Source: Streptomyces sp. NRRL B-3428 (GTDB lineage: Bacteria > Actinomycetota > Actinomycetes > Streptomycetales > Streptomycetaceae). From it: a stretch of DNA of 64,000 bases. This document shows positions 53,714-62,909 of this stretch, piece by piece. The stretch's first letter is position 1. Every line of letters starts with the position of its first letter. Below the pieces are notes generated by a model that made no database searches, was not told where the DNA came from, and saw only the letters and a list, made by a program, of their open reading frames with translations. Position numbers and translations under genes: made by a program. Where the stretch lies: the NCBI GenBank assembly GCA_000721375.1, contig JOGW01000007.1, positions 124,001 through 188,000 of the forward strand, in the 5' to 3' direction.

Positions 53714-54679
53714 TCAATGTCCGGGCACATACCCACGTTTCTTGTCGATCACGTTCTTCAGTGGCTTTCCGGCCGCCCAGCGCTCGTACAACTCGACGAA
53801 CTGCACCGCCAGTTCATCGCGCCAGCCGATGATGTCGCCGCTCATGTGCGGTGAGACGAGCAGCCCCGGCACCTCCCACAGCGGGCTGTCCGCGGGCAGC
53901 GGTTCGCGGTCGAAGACGTCGAGTGCGGCGCCCGCGATCCAGCGCCGGTGCAACGCGTCCACCAGGTCGTTCTCCACGACCAGCGGACCGCGGCCCACGT
54001 TGACGAAGTGCGCGGACGGCTGCATCACACCGAACCGCCGGGTGTCGAACATGCCGCGGGTCGCCTCGGTGAGCGGCGCCGCGCACACCACCCAGTCCGC
54101 GTGCGCGAGCAGCCGGTCCAGATCGCCCGGACCGTGGATCCCGGTGCGCGGAGTGCGCCCGACGACGGCCGCGTGGACGCCGAGTGCCTTGAGACTGCGG
54201 GCGATCGCCCGCCCGATGGGCCCGGAGCCGACCACGCAGGCCCGGGTGCCCGCGACCCGCCGGGTCTCGCGGTGCCGCCACTCGCGGCGGCTCTGCAGGT
54301 CGAGGGTGCGCGGCAGATCCTTGGCGAAGGCGAGCACCAGACCGGCCACGTACTCGGCGATGGGCTCGTCGAAGATCCCGCGCGCATTGGTGATCACCGT
54401 GTCGGAGGCGATCAGTTCGGGGCTCAGCAGATGGTCCGCGCCCGCGCTCGCGGTGTGCACCCACACCGGCCGCGGCCCCTCGCCGGGCCATGCGGTGCGC
54501 AGGGCGTGCGAGGTGAAGTCCCAGACCAACAGCACGTCGGCCTCGGGCAGTTGCTCGGCGAGCCGCGCCTCATCGGTACGCACGATACGGGCGCGCCCGG
54601 TGAGCTTGCCCAGACGCGGTGGCGGATCCGCGTCGAGCACCAAGAGCGTGGGGCGGGTCGCACGCGACCGACCGGACAT
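53714..54679 (-). CDS. D-2-hydroxyacid dehydrogenase
   Basis: A 321-residue NAD(P)-dependent enzyme. The nucleotide site is TRACVVGSGPIGRAIARSLK (about residue 138), catalytic Arg in FVNVGRGPLVVENDLV, Glu in LDVFDREPLPADSPLWEVPG and His in LLVSPHMSGDIIGW. HTASAGADHLLSPELIASDT is the substrate side. It interconverts a 2-hydroxy and a 2-keto acid. Start ATG 54679. It leads a two-gene unit with the amidase and is divergent from the isomerase-like genes. Confidence 0.9.
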   Translation of the reverse strand: MSGRSRATRPTLLVLDADPPPRLGKLTGRARIVRTDEARLAEQLPEADVLLVWDFTSHALRTAWPGEGPRPVWVHTASAGADHLLSPELIASDTVITNARGIFDEPIAEYVAGLVLAFAKDLPRTLDLQSRREWRHRETRRVAGTRACVVGSGPIGRAIARSLKALGVHAAVVGRTPRTGIHGPGDLDRLLAHADWVVCAAPLTEATRGMFDTRRFGVMQPSAHFVNVGRGPLVVENDLVDALHRRWIAGAALDVFDREPLPADSPLWEVPGLLVSPHMSGDIIGWRDELAVQFVELYERWAAGKPLKNVIDKKRGYVPGH

Positions 54680-54936
54680 GGGCGGGAAACCGTTCTGCAA
54701 TGCGGGTCCGCTTCCCTGGAGTTGGCGTGGCACGGCGCGAAGGGCCTGATCGGGCCCCCGGAAGGCACCGTCTGAAGTGCACGGATTGACCACGCTGGCA
54801 CCCGAACCTACCTTCGTCAACACAGGCTCCGGCCACCGGCCGCCACTGTCCCCACGTGTTCTCAGCTCCAGGGCGTGATCCACAGGACAGGCCCTGAGGC
54901 CGCCCCTGAACCCACTTGCTCGAAGGGGGCCAGCTC

Positions 54937-55773
54937 ATGGACGTCTCCTACATCGGCGGACCGCATCCGCAGCGCGGACTCGGTGTCGTCGCACCCTTCG
55001 ACTTCGCCCTCGACCGTGAACTGTGGCGCTGGGTGCCCGACGAGATCTCGCTCTACATGACCCGCACCCCCTACGTCCCGGTCGAGGTCAGCCTGGATCT
55101 GGCCCGCCTCGTCAGCGAGCATCAGACGCTGCACGAGGCGGTACGCGCGCTCATCGCCGCCGAACCCGAAGTGATCGCGTACGCCTGCACCTCGGGCAGC
55201 TTCGTGGACGGCACGGTCGGCGAGCGCACGATGTGCGCGGCCATGGAGGCGGCGGGCGAGGTACCCGCGCTGACCACGTCGGGCGCGCTGATCGAGGCGC
55301 TCACCGAGCTGGGCGCACGGCGGATCGCGCTGGTCACGCCGTACACCGCCTCCGTCACCCAGTCCCTGGAGGACTATCTCGGCGAGTCGGGCATCACGGT
55401 CGCCGGCTGCTCGTACCTGGGTCTGACCCGGCACATCTGGAAGGTCCCGTACCGCGATGTGGTGGCGATGGCGCGCCAGGCCGTGGACCGGCTGCCCGCC
55501 GAGGTCGACGCGCTGTTCATCAGCTGCACCAACCTGCCCACGTACGACGCGATCCCGCAGCTCGAAGCGGAGCTGCGGATCCCGGTGATCTCCGCGAACC
55601 AGGTCACGATGTGGTCGGCGCTGCGTCATATGGGTACGCATGCCGTCGGCCCGTATCAGACGCTGCTCGACACGGCGGCCAGGCGCATGCTGGTCGTGAG
55701 CGACGCGTTACCGGATCCCCCGGTCGTCCCCCTGGTGGATCCGCCGCCGGAGGACCCGGCGCTGCCCGAATGA
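54937..55773 (+). CDS. Maleate isomerase / arylmalonate decarboxylase-family protein (EutA-like), two-Cys form
   Basis: A 278-residue Asp/Glu racemase-superfamily protein. Both catalytic cysteines are present: IAYACTSGSFVDG (about residue 85) and ALFISCTNLPTYDAI (about 195), as in maleate isomerase. [20 protein letters not shown] and ISANQVTMWSALRHMG are further family marks. Near the ectoine-type transporter it resembles EutA, an ectoine-utilisation protein of the same superfamily. A TTA codon occurs at 55708-55710, 20 codons before the end. Start ATG 54937 behind GAAGGGGG. Confidence 0.85.
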   Translation: MDVSYIGGPHPQRGLGVVAPFDFALDRELWRWVPDEISLYMTRTPYVPVEVSLDLARLVSEHQTLHEAVRALIAAEPEVIAYACTSGSFVDGTVGERTMCAAMEAAGEVPALTTSGALIEALTELGARRIALVTPYTASVTQSLEDYLGESGITVAGCSYLGLTRHIWKVPYRDVVAMARQAVDRLPAEVDALFISCTNLPTYDAIPQLEAELRIPVISANQVTMWSALRHMGTHAVGPYQTLLDTAARRMLVVSDALPDPPVVPLVDPPPEDPALPE

Positions 55774-55818
55774 CCGTGCCCGTATGACCGTCCCGTCCCA
55801 CGCACCGGGAGGCCGCCC

Positions 55819-56556
55819 ATGACCGCCATCGGATTTCTCTACCCCGGCCACAGCGCCGAGGACGACTACCCGCGGATCGAGCAGCTCCTCGGCAGCGATG
55901 TCCGCCTCACCGTGATCCATACGGATATCGGCGAGGACGCCCACCGCGTGGACGCGCTGTTGGAGATGGGCTCACCGGCACGCCTCGCGGCCGGTGTCGA
56001 ACAGCTGCGGCACTGCGGCGCCGAGGCCGTGGTCTGGGCGTGCACCAGCGGCAGCTTCGTCTTCGGCTGGGACGGCGCCCACGACCAGGTCCGTACGCTC
56101 GCGAAGGCGGCCGGTCTGCCGGCCTCCAGCACGTCCTTCGCCTTCGCCCATGCGGTACGGGAGTTGGGCGTCGCCAGGGTCGCGGTGGCCGCGACCTACC
56201 CGGAGGATGTCGCGGCCCACTTCGTGGAGTTCCTGCACTCCGACGGCATCGAGGTGGTGGCGATGCGCGGCAGCGGCATCATCACGGCGGCCGAGGTGGG
56301 CACGTGGGGCCTCGACGAGGTCCTCGCGCTCGCCCGCACCGGCGACCACCCCGACGCCCAGGCCGTACTCCTGCCGGACACGGCCCTGCACACGGCGGCC
56401 CATCTGCGGGCTCTGGAGGCCGAGTTGGGCAAACCTGTGCTGACGGCGAACCAGGTCACGGTGTGGGAGGGGCTGCGGCTCGCGGGCCGCCGGGTGAACG
56501 CACCGGCGCTCGGCACGCTCTTCACGAAGGAGCCGGTCATCCAGATGCCCGGATAG
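55819..56556 (+). CDS. Maleate isomerase / decarboxylase-family paralogue with only the first Cys
   Basis: A 245-residue paralogue of the previous protein (same fold and order of motifs). The first Cys is kept in VVWACTSGSFVFGWDG, but the second position reads AVLLPDTALHTAAHL with Asp instead of Cys. VLTANQVTVWEGLRLAG is the shared C-terminal motif. Start ATG 55819, 45 bases after the stop of its paralogue, so the two are co-transcribed. It may form a heteromer with the two-Cys protein or be a distinct decarboxylase-like enzyme. Confidence 0.83.
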   Translation: MTAIGFLYPGHSAEDDYPRIEQLLGSDVRLTVIHTDIGEDAHRVDALLEMGSPARLAAGVEQLRHCGAEAVVWACTSGSFVFGWDGAHDQVRTLAKAAGLPASSTSFAFAHAVRELGVARVAVAATYPEDVAAHFVEFLHSDGIEVVAMRGSGIITAAEVGTWGLDEVLALARTGDHPDAQAVLLPDTALHTAAHLRALEAELGKPVLTANQVTVWEGLRLAGRRVNAPALGTLFTKEPVIQMPG

Positions 56557-56562
56557 CCGCGC

Positions 56563-57648
56563 CTAGCCGCTCATCCCGTCCGCAGCCTGGTTGCTCATCC
56601 CGTACGCGTCGGCGATCAGTTCGTACGAACGCAGTCTGACCTCACCGCTGTGCGCATTGCCGGTGAGCATCAGCTCATCGGCCCCGGTGCGCTTCTGCAG
56701 ATCGTCCAGACCTTCCCGTACGGCATCGGGTGTGCCGTGCACGATGTTCTTCACCCAGCCGTCCACGAACTCCCGCTCCAGGGCGCTGAACTCGTACGCC
56801 TCGGCCTCTTCGGGCGTCGGGATGAGCCCGGGCCGTCCGGTGCGCAGCCGCAGCATCGACAGCGCTCCGGTCATCACCTGGCGGCGCGCCTCGCGCTCGT
56901 CCTCGGTGGCGAGCGCGGCGACACCGATCAGGGCGTACGGGGCGTCGAGCACCTCGCTCGGCCGGAAGCTCTCGCGGTAGAGGTCGAGCGCGGGAACGGT
57001 GTTCTGCGCGGAGAAGTGATGCGCGAAGGCGAAGGGCAGCCCGAGCGCGCCGGCCAGCCGCGCGCTGAACCCGGAGGAGCCGAGCAGCCAGACCAGCGGT
57101 CGGCCCTTCGGTCCTTGTACCGGTCCCGGTACCGCGTGGATACGGGCGTACGGATGTCCGTCAGGGAAGTCGTCGTCGAGGAAGCGGATCAGCTCGGAGA
57201 GCTGCTGCGGGAAATCGTCCGCACCCTCGTTCAGGTTCTCACTGCGCCGCAGCGCGGCGGCGGTGGCGCCGTCCGTCCCCGGCGCACGCCCGAGCCCGAG
57301 GTCGACCCGTCCCGGGGCCATCGCCTCCAGGGTGCCGAACTGCTCGGCGATCACCAGCGGCGCGTGGTTCGGCAGCATCACACCACCGGAGCCAAGGCGG
57401 ATCCGCTCGGTGTGGGCGGCGAGGTGGGCGAGGATCACGGCCGGCGAGCTGGAGGCGACACCGGGCATGGAGTGGTGTTCGGCGACCCAGTACCGGTGGA
57501 AGCCGCGCGCTTCGGCGAGCTTGGCTATCTCGACACTGGTCCGCAGCGCCTGCGTGGCGCTGCTCCCCTTGCCGACGGTGGCCAGATCCAGAACGGACAG
57601 GGGTACGGGAGCGCTGCCCTCGACCTCGCCTCGAATACCGTCGCTCAC
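56563..57648 (-). CDS. LLM-class flavin-dependent oxidoreductase (bacterial luciferase-like)
   Basis: A 361-residue luciferase-like monooxygenase. It begins VPLSVLDLATVGKGSSATQA, with YWVAEHHSMPGVASSSPAVI, IRLGSGGVMLPNHAPLVIAE and VDLGLGRAPGTDGATAAALR. This is the MsnO8/alkanal monooxygenase-like branch using FMNH2. It faces the isomerase pair convergently, only six bases apart. The substrate is unknown; possibly part of the same catabolic set or a general oxidoreductase. Confidence 0.9.
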   Translation of the reverse strand: MSDGIRGEVEGSAPVPLSVLDLATVGKGSSATQALRTSVEIAKLAEARGFHRYWVAEHHSMPGVASSSPAVILAHLAAHTERIRLGSGGVMLPNHAPLVIAEQFGTLEAMAPGRVDLGLGRAPGTDGATAAALRRSENLNEGADDFPQQLSELIRFLDDDFPDGHPYARIHAVPGPVQGPKGRPLVWLLGSSGFSARLAGALGLPFAFAHHFSAQNTVPALDLYRESFRPSEVLDAPYALIGVAALATEDEREARRQVMTGALSMLRLRTGRPGLIPTPEEAEAYEFSALEREFVDGWVKNIVHGTPDAVREGLDDLQKRTGADELMLTGNAHSGEVRLRSYELIADAYGMSNQAADGMSG

Positions 57649-57760
57649 CGTGGGGTCTCCCTGCCGTTCGCTTGTGGTGCGTCAGGGGGAACCCGGGCAG
57701 GAGGCGGTCTATTCCGCACACGGGGGCAGGCGCATCTCCGCCTGCCCCCGCGCTGCTCCC

Positions 57761-58849
57761 TCAGCCGAGCATCGGCACCGGCGGGATCGGGCGGCAGGGA
57801 GCCGGCTTGGCACCCGCCGGGTCGAGGGCGTTGAGGGTCAGCTGGATCGTGGTCGGCGAGTAGGGATTGCGCAGATGCCCCGAACCGTCGATCGGGCAGA
57901 CGTCCTGCAGCAGGATGTTGGTGATCTGCGAGCCGACGGCGGGGGCGACGATGCCGTTCTTCGGCTTGGAGACGACCGGCTCGGTCAGCGGCGGCATCTT
58001 CTTGCCCCCGCACTTGTCGCGCCCCATGTTGGGCGGGGCGTCGGGGGCTGCCTTCTCGCGCAGGAACTGGTTCTTGTACGGGGTCACCACGTTGTCCGCG
58101 AGGGTGGTGATGTTGGTGTACGTGACGCCCGGGAGCGTGTCCCCACCCTCGTCGAGCCTGGCGTGCACATCGGAGCACTCCTGCTGGTCGACGATGGACT
58201 GGCCGGCGATCCGCCCGATCGGCTGGATCAGGTTGAGCATCCGTGCGAGCGTCCCGAAGCCCGTGGCGGAGGCGCCGTGGTTGCTCGGCGAGATCCCGAC
58301 CAGCTTGCCGACCTTGTTACGGGCCGGATCGGCGGCGTCGGTGCCTCCGTCGTACTTCAGGTAGTAGCGCGGGAGCACCCCGCCGCCCTGCGAGTAGCCG
58401 ACCATGTCGACCTGCTTCGCACCGGTCTTCGCCAGGACCTCGTCGACGAAGGCGGCGAGTACCTTGGAGCTCTTCTCCACCGCCTCCATCCCCTGCATCG
58501 CGTCCTGCGGCCTGCCGCCGATGTGCTTGGCGTACGCGCAGTAGCCCTCCTTGCGCAGGGCCGGGGCGAGCGCGCTCCAGCTGGACAGGGAGTTGGCGGC
58601 GGTGCCGTGCACCAGGACGACCGGACGCGGGTGCGCGGGACTCGGTTTGCAGTTCCAGTCGTTGACGTCCGGCGGGTAGGCCGCAGGGTTCAGGACCGTG
58701 TACGCGAACGCGGGGCCGAACAAGGTGAAGCGGGGCACGGTCGGGTCCGGCTCGGGCACGGCGGCGCCGGCGGTCTGGGCCGGCAGCAGGCCGACGAGGA
58801 CCGCGGCGCCGGCGGCGAGGGCGGAGCAGACGGAGGTGGTGAGACGCAC
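57761..58849 (-). CDS. Secreted triacylglycerol lipase (alpha/beta hydrolase)
   Basis: A 362-residue exported lipase. Signal peptide residues 1-29 (ALAAGAAVLVGLLPAQTAGA). The fold starts with PRPVVLVHGTAANSLSSW, the nucleophile elbow is VDMVGYSQGGGVLPRY (GxSxG Ser about residue 145), and the catalytic His is likely in DGSGHLRNPYSP. Two Cys pairs may form disulfides (NWNCKPS and ECSDVH, DKCGG). GTG 58849 is used with AAGG before it. It is upstream-adjacent to cdgA in the same direction but probably has its own promoter. Confidence 0.88.
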   Translation of the reverse strand: MRLTTSVCSALAAGAAVLVGLLPAQTAGAAVPEPDPTVPRFTLFGPAFAYTVLNPAAYPPDVNDWNCKPSPAHPRPVVLVHGTAANSLSSWSALAPALRKEGYCAYAKHIGGRPQDAMQGMEAVEKSSKVLAAFVDEVLAKTGAKQVDMVGYSQGGGVLPRYYLKYDGGTDAADPARNKVGKLVGISPSNHGASATGFGTLARMLNLIQPIGRIAGQSIVDQQECSDVHARLDEGGDTLPGVTYTNITTLADNVVTPYKNQFLREKAAPDAPPNMGRDKCGGKKMPPLTEPVVSKPKNGIVAPAVGSQITNILLQDVCPIDGSGHLRNPYSPTTIQLTLNALDPAGAKPAPCRPIPPVPMLG

Positions 58850-58935
58850 GGGAGACCTTTCGCAGAGAGCTGGATCTTGCTGCGAACTTCTCTCCGTACT
58901 CGCCCGGGTGCCAGCCGGGAGGACCCAACCGGCGG

Positions 58936-60825
58936 TCAGGCGCCCACGCGTCCCGCGGCCGCCCTCATCAGAGCCGAGATCTCCTCGGGCGGAACCGCCC
59001 GCGAATAGTGCCACCCCTGCCCCGTGTCGCACCCGATGGACCGCAGCCGATCCGCCTGGAGCGCGGTCTCCACACACTCCGCCGTCACGGTGAGCCCCAG
59101 GCGATGCGCGAGCTGCACCATCGCCTCCACGATCGTCGCGTCCGCGGGATTCGCGTGCGCGTCGCCGTCCTCGTACTGGAAGCCGCGTACGAAGGAACCG
59201 TCCAGCTTCAGTACGGAGACGGGCAGCCGCGAGAGATACGCCAGGTTCGAGTACCCGGTGCCGAAGTCGTCGATGGCGATCCGTACACCCATGTCCGACA
59301 GGGACTGCAGGGCCTGCAGCGGACGGCCCGCCGAGCCCATCACCGCCGACTCCGTGAGTTCCAGCTGGAGCAGCTCCGGCGACAGACCCGTCTCGGACAG
59401 GATGGCCGCCACGTCCGCCACGAGATCCGAGTCCCAGACCTGCCGTACCGCCACGTTGACCGAGACGAACACCGGCGGCACGGACGGATGCTCGAGCTGC
59501 CAGCGCCGGGCCTGTGCGCAGGCCGTACGCAGCACCCAGCGGCCGAGCTGGACGATCGAGCCGTCCTCCTCGGCAAGTGTGATGAACCGATTCGGCGTCA
59601 GCGTTCCGAACTGCGGGTGCTGCCAGCGCACCAGGGCCTCGACGCCCCGGACGCCGCCGTCGTCCAGACCCACCAACGGCTGGTATTCGAGGGCGAATTC
59701 TCCACGCTCGACGGCGGGCCGGAGCGTGGAGGACAGCGCCTGGCGCGTCATGCGATGGGCGTTGCGCTCGGGGTCGAAGAGCGTCCAGCGTGCCTTGCCG
59801 TCGGCCTTCGCCCAGTACAGCGTCGTGTCGGCGGCCTGCATGAGATGGGTCGCGGTGGTGCCGGCCGCGCGGCGCTCGACGACCCCGATGGAGGCGGACA
59901 CGGACAGCCGCTGCCCGGAGAGGTCGAAGGGCTCCTGGAGCGTCTTGAGCACCGACTCCGCGAGGTCCGCCAGCTGCTCCGTACCCGTCGAGTCCTCGAC
60001 GAGCAGCGCGAACTCGTCGCCGCCGAGACGCGCCACCAGCGGCACCCCGTGCCCGTGCTTCCAGCGGTCGTACGCGACCTGGTCGGCGCACTGGGTGAGG
60101 CGGGCCGCGACCTCGGCGAGCAGCCGGTCGCCGATGCGGTGGCCGAGGGTGTCGTTGACCGCCTTGAAGCCGTCGACGTCCAGGTAGCACAGACCGATAC
60201 GACCCGTACCGCCGTCGTCGTACGAGGCGGACTCCAGGGCGCTGGTCAGGCGCTCGAAGAACAGGGTCCTGTTGGGCAGCCGGGTCACCGCGTCGTACAT
60301 CTGCAGATGGCGCAGCTGGGCCTGGAGTTCGCGGCGGGCGCTGATGTCCGCGAGGGCGAGCAGCACGGTGGCGGTGCCCGGCACGGGTGAGACGGTGATC
60401 TGCGCCCACAGCGAATGCCCGTCGGGGTGCTTGAGACGGCGGGCGCAGCGCAGTTTGGCCTGCCGTCCGCGCAGCACCTCGCGGTAGGCGTGCCAGGTGC
60501 GGGCGTCGGAGGCCAGATCGACCAGGTCGGCGGCGGCCTGGCCGGTCAGCTCGGCGGCCGGGGCGCCGAGCAGCGCGCCGAGCGCCTCGTTGGCCGAGAG
60601 GACGAAGCCTTCGCGGTCGACGACTGCCATCGCGAACTGGGCGGCGTGGAACGCGGCCCGGTAGTCGCGCAGCTCGGCCGGGCTGCGGCCGATGACGGCC
60701 TCGGAAGGGGTCGATGCCCCTGGGCCGCCGAGCACCGAAGTGCTGTGACGCTCCGTGATCGCCGGCAGGGCGCCATCGGGGGCCGAGCCCGCCGTGGGCG
60801 CCGGCCCTTCGGACGTTCCGCTCAC
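58936..60825 (-). CDS. cdgA: CdgA, PAS-GGDEF-EAL c-di-GMP enzyme
   Basis: A 629-residue cytoplasmic protein. PAS domain about residues 55-165 (FAMAVVDREGFVLSANEALG), GGDEF domain about 175-345 with intact ARLGGDEFALLVED, EAL domain about 360-620 with EALVRWQHP, LQLELTESAVMG, AIDDFGTGYSNLAYLS and VTAECVETALQ. Both active sites look complete, so synthesis and breakdown are possible. In S. coelicolor cdgA is a BldD target controlling development. I saw no clear BldD palindrome in the upstream bases. Oligoribonuclease at 19943 would finish pGpG removal. Confidence 0.92.
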   Translation of the reverse strand: MSGTSEGPAPTAGSAPDGALPAITERHSTSVLGGPGASTPSEAVIGRSPAELRDYRAAFHAAQFAMAVVDREGFVLSANEALGALLGAPAAELTGQAAADLVDLASDARTWHAYREVLRGRQAKLRCARRLKHPDGHSLWAQITVSPVPGTATVLLALADISARRELQAQLRHLQMYDAVTRLPNRTLFFERLTSALESASYDDGGTGRIGLCYLDVDGFKAVNDTLGHRIGDRLLAEVAARLTQCADQVAYDRWKHGHGVPLVARLGGDEFALLVEDSTGTEQLADLAESVLKTLQEPFDLSGQRLSVSASIGVVERRAAGTTATHLMQAADTTLYWAKADGKARWTLFDPERNAHRMTRQALSSTLRPAVERGEFALEYQPLVGLDDGGVRGVEALVRWQHPQFGTLTPNRFITLAEEDGSIVQLGRWVLRTACAQARRWQLEHPSVPPVFVSVNVAVRQVWDSDLVADVAAILSETGLSPELLQLELTESAVMGSAGRPLQALQSLSDMGVRIAIDDFGTGYSNLAYLSRLPVSVLKLDGSFVRGFQYEDGDAHANPADATIVEAMVQLAHRLGLTVTAECVETALQADRLRSIGCDTGQGWHYSRAVPPEEISALMRAAAGRVGA

Positions 60826-61198
60826 CGCTCGCTCCCGCAGTGCAGTCGTGGTGTCGATGTCTCGGGCCTGTCGAGGTGGGTCGGCCGGAAAGTGTGCCGA
60901 TCATAGAGGCTGGTTGGAGGCCCATTCCAGTTACGCCGCCACCCCGGATCACCCTCAGGGGCAACTTCCGGACTCCCTTGCCCCATGCGGCTGTTACTGC
61001 CAGATCGTTTCTGCACTGGCCACGCCCGGATCCTTTCGTCCGCCCTCGATCCGGCGACCGCTTCTGCTCCGAGTGTGACTTTCCGTGAACGCCGGGCATG
61101 TCCCCGACTCACTCGACCGGTCCACCCAAACAGGGCGTACTTCAACAAACCACCACAGGCTGAGGGAGGTGTTCCGCCGTCCGCCTACGGAGGTCTAC
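60826..61198. other. cdgA / M6 protease divergent intergenic region
   Basis: 373 bases between the divergent starts. It contains the promoters of both genes. No gene, repeat or convincing operator stands out; a search by eye for the BldD-type TNAC-GTNA palindrome was negative. Confidence 0.6.
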
Positions 61199-62443
61199 GT
61201 GCCGCGTCAGCTCCCCAGAGGGGGCCTGCCTCGTGAGGGGGACCGGGCGCGCAGCGCCGCAGCGGCTTTCACCTCGCTCGCGGCGCTCGCCTCCATGTCG
61301 CTGGTCGCGGGTCCCGCGGTGGCCGAGCCGGTCGCGGGCCCCTGCGCCCTGGAGCGCACGTCGGCCCATCACTCGGAGGGCGTGGACAGCTGGAACAGCT
61401 CGTATCCGCGCCCGGTACGGCAGCTGAACGCGGTGATGGTCTTCCTCTCCTTCCCGGACGCGAGCCCGCTCGCCACCCCGCAGGAGCTGACCGCGGACTA
61501 CTTCCCCGCCACCAGCCGGTTCTTCGAGCGCGCCTCTTATGGCCGGTTCCAGCTGCGCGAGCACCCGCGCGGCGAGTGGATCGAGATGCCGAGGGATTCC
61601 ACGGAGTACGGCATAGAGCGGGACTGGGACGCGGACAAGCGCAGCATGTACCTCAAGGACGCGCTGTCCGTGGCCGATCCGCTGGTGGACTTCAGCCAGT
61701 ACGACATCGTCTACTTCGTGGCCGATCCCGACGCCCCCGGTGTCGACTCGGACGCCACCAAGGTCGTCAACTTCGACCGTCCGCTGCGGGCCGACGGCAC
61801 GGATCTGCGCCGTATCGTCACGGTCTTCGAGCAGCACCCGCCGGACCGCAACGTGCTCGCGCACGAGACCGGCCATGTCTTCGATCTGCCGGACCTCTAC
61901 CACCGGCCGCGCGACGGCAAGGGCGACTGGGACACGCATGTCGGTGACTGGGACGTCATGGGCAGCCAGTTCGGGCTCGCACCCGACCTGTTCGGCTGGC
62001 ACAAGTGGAAGCTGGGCTGGCTCGACCCGCACCAGGTGACCTGTGTGACGGGCTCCGAGGCTGATCTGCTCACCCTCGACCCGCTGGCCGCGGCGAAGGT
62101 GCGCGGGCAGGCGGGCGGCACCCGGCTCGCGGTCGTCCGCACGGGACGCGACAGCGCGATCGCCATCGAGGCGCGCGGCTCGGCCGGCAACGACGACCAG
62201 ACGTGCACGGAGGGCGTGCTCGTCTACCGCGTACGCAACGAGACCGAGTCGGGCGGCGGACCGGTCGAGGTGCTCGACGCACACCCGGAGTCCGAGGCGT
62301 GCTGGGACAGCTCGGTGTATCCGCCGCTCGCGGACGCGCCCGTACAGGTCGGCGAGACCTACAAGGTGCCGGGCGAACGGACCCGGATCCACGTCGTGGG
62401 GAGGACGCCTTCGGGGTCCTGGACGGTGAAGGTCACGCCCTGA
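61199..62443 (+). CDS. Secreted M6-family zinc metalloprotease-like protein
   Basis: A 414-residue secreted protein. GTG 61199 follows GGAGG at 61189-61193; GTG 61169 is an alternative. Signal peptide about residues 15-45 (AAAAFTSLAALASMSLVAGP). The zinc motif is NVLAHETGHVFDLPDLYH (HExxHxxxxxD type), about residue 220. The segment GDWDVMGSQFGLAPDLFGWH matches the M6 downstream met-turn. C-terminal Cys residues (CVTG, TCTEG, ACWDSS) may pair. It probably digests extracellular protein. Confidence 0.87.
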   Translation: MPRQLPRGGLPREGDRARSAAAAFTSLAALASMSLVAGPAVAEPVAGPCALERTSAHHSEGVDSWNSSYPRPVRQLNAVMVFLSFPDASPLATPQELTADYFPATSRFFERASYGRFQLREHPRGEWIEMPRDSTEYGIERDWDADKRSMYLKDALSVADPLVDFSQYDIVYFVADPDAPGVDSDATKVVNFDRPLRADGTDLRRIVTVFEQHPPDRNVLAHETGHVFDLPDLYHRPRDGKGDWDTHVGDWDVMGSQFGLAPDLFGWHKWKLGWLDPHQVTCVTGSEADLLTLDPLAAAKVRGQAGGTRLAVVRTGRDSAIAIEARGSAGNDDQTCTEGVLVYRVRNETESGGGPVEVLDAHPESEACWDSSVYPPLADAPVQVGETYKVPGERTRIHVVGRTPSGSWTVKVTP

Positions 62444-62465
62444 GGGCCCTACAGGCGGCGGGCGG

Positions 62466-62855
62466 TCAGGCGTCAGGGTCGACTTCGGGGTGCGTGAACC
62501 GCACGGGCTTGCCCAGCGACCGGGCGTAGGCGATCTCGGCCCGGGTGCTGTCTCCGATGTAGTCGCCGACCACGAGCACCTCGTCGGCCAGCCGGATCTT
62601 CGCCCGGTGCAGATCGTCGAGCCGCCCCTTCAGCGCCTCGGCTTCGACGGGGTCGGCCCAGAGTTCGTGCGGCGACTTCATGTCACAGCCCGGCTTGACG
62701 ACGATCCTTCCGGCCGAGGTCTCCCGCAGATCGGCCTCGTTCATGTCGGCCATGAAGCGGGTGGAGCCGCAGATCACGACGATACGCGGGAGGCCCAACA
62801 GCCCTTTCGCGTCGGCCAGCTTCTCCTCGGGGGTGAGCAGGCGCGGGAATGACAC
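62466..62855 (-). CDS. Small nucleoside 2-deoxyribosyltransferase/DUF4406-like protein
   Basis: A 129-residue cytoplasmic protein from GTG 62855 with a perfect AGGAGG site. The fold marks are RIVVICGSTRFMADMNEADL, KIRLADEVLVVGDYIGDSTR and EIAYARSLGKPVRF, as in small nucleotide-hydrolase proteins of the nucleoside deoxyribosyltransferase group. The catalytic Glu may be in the STRAEIAYARSLG helix. It is convergent with the protease gene. Exact reaction unknown. Confidence 0.78.
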   Translation of the reverse strand: MSFPRLLTPEEKLADAKGLLGLPRIVVICGSTRFMADMNEADLRETSAGRIVVKPGCDMKSPHELWADPVEAEALKGRLDDLHRAKIRLADEVLVVGDYIGDSTRAEIAYARSLGKPVRFTHPEVDPDA

Positions 62856-62909
62856 TGGTTCCTCCTGATGGTGTGTACGCGAACCGTCCTGGCAGGCGCC
62901 CTCGCCCAC

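Noticed and set aside
57761..61099. A single 1112-residue open frame on the minus strand
   Set aside because: It is the lipase frame extended upstream through the whole cdgA gene. The lipase has its own GTG start with signal peptide at 58849, and CdgA is clearly coded in another frame.
60826..61198. BldD operator before cdgA
   Set aside because: cdgA is a BldD target in S. coelicolor, but no palindrome of the expected form was found by eye.
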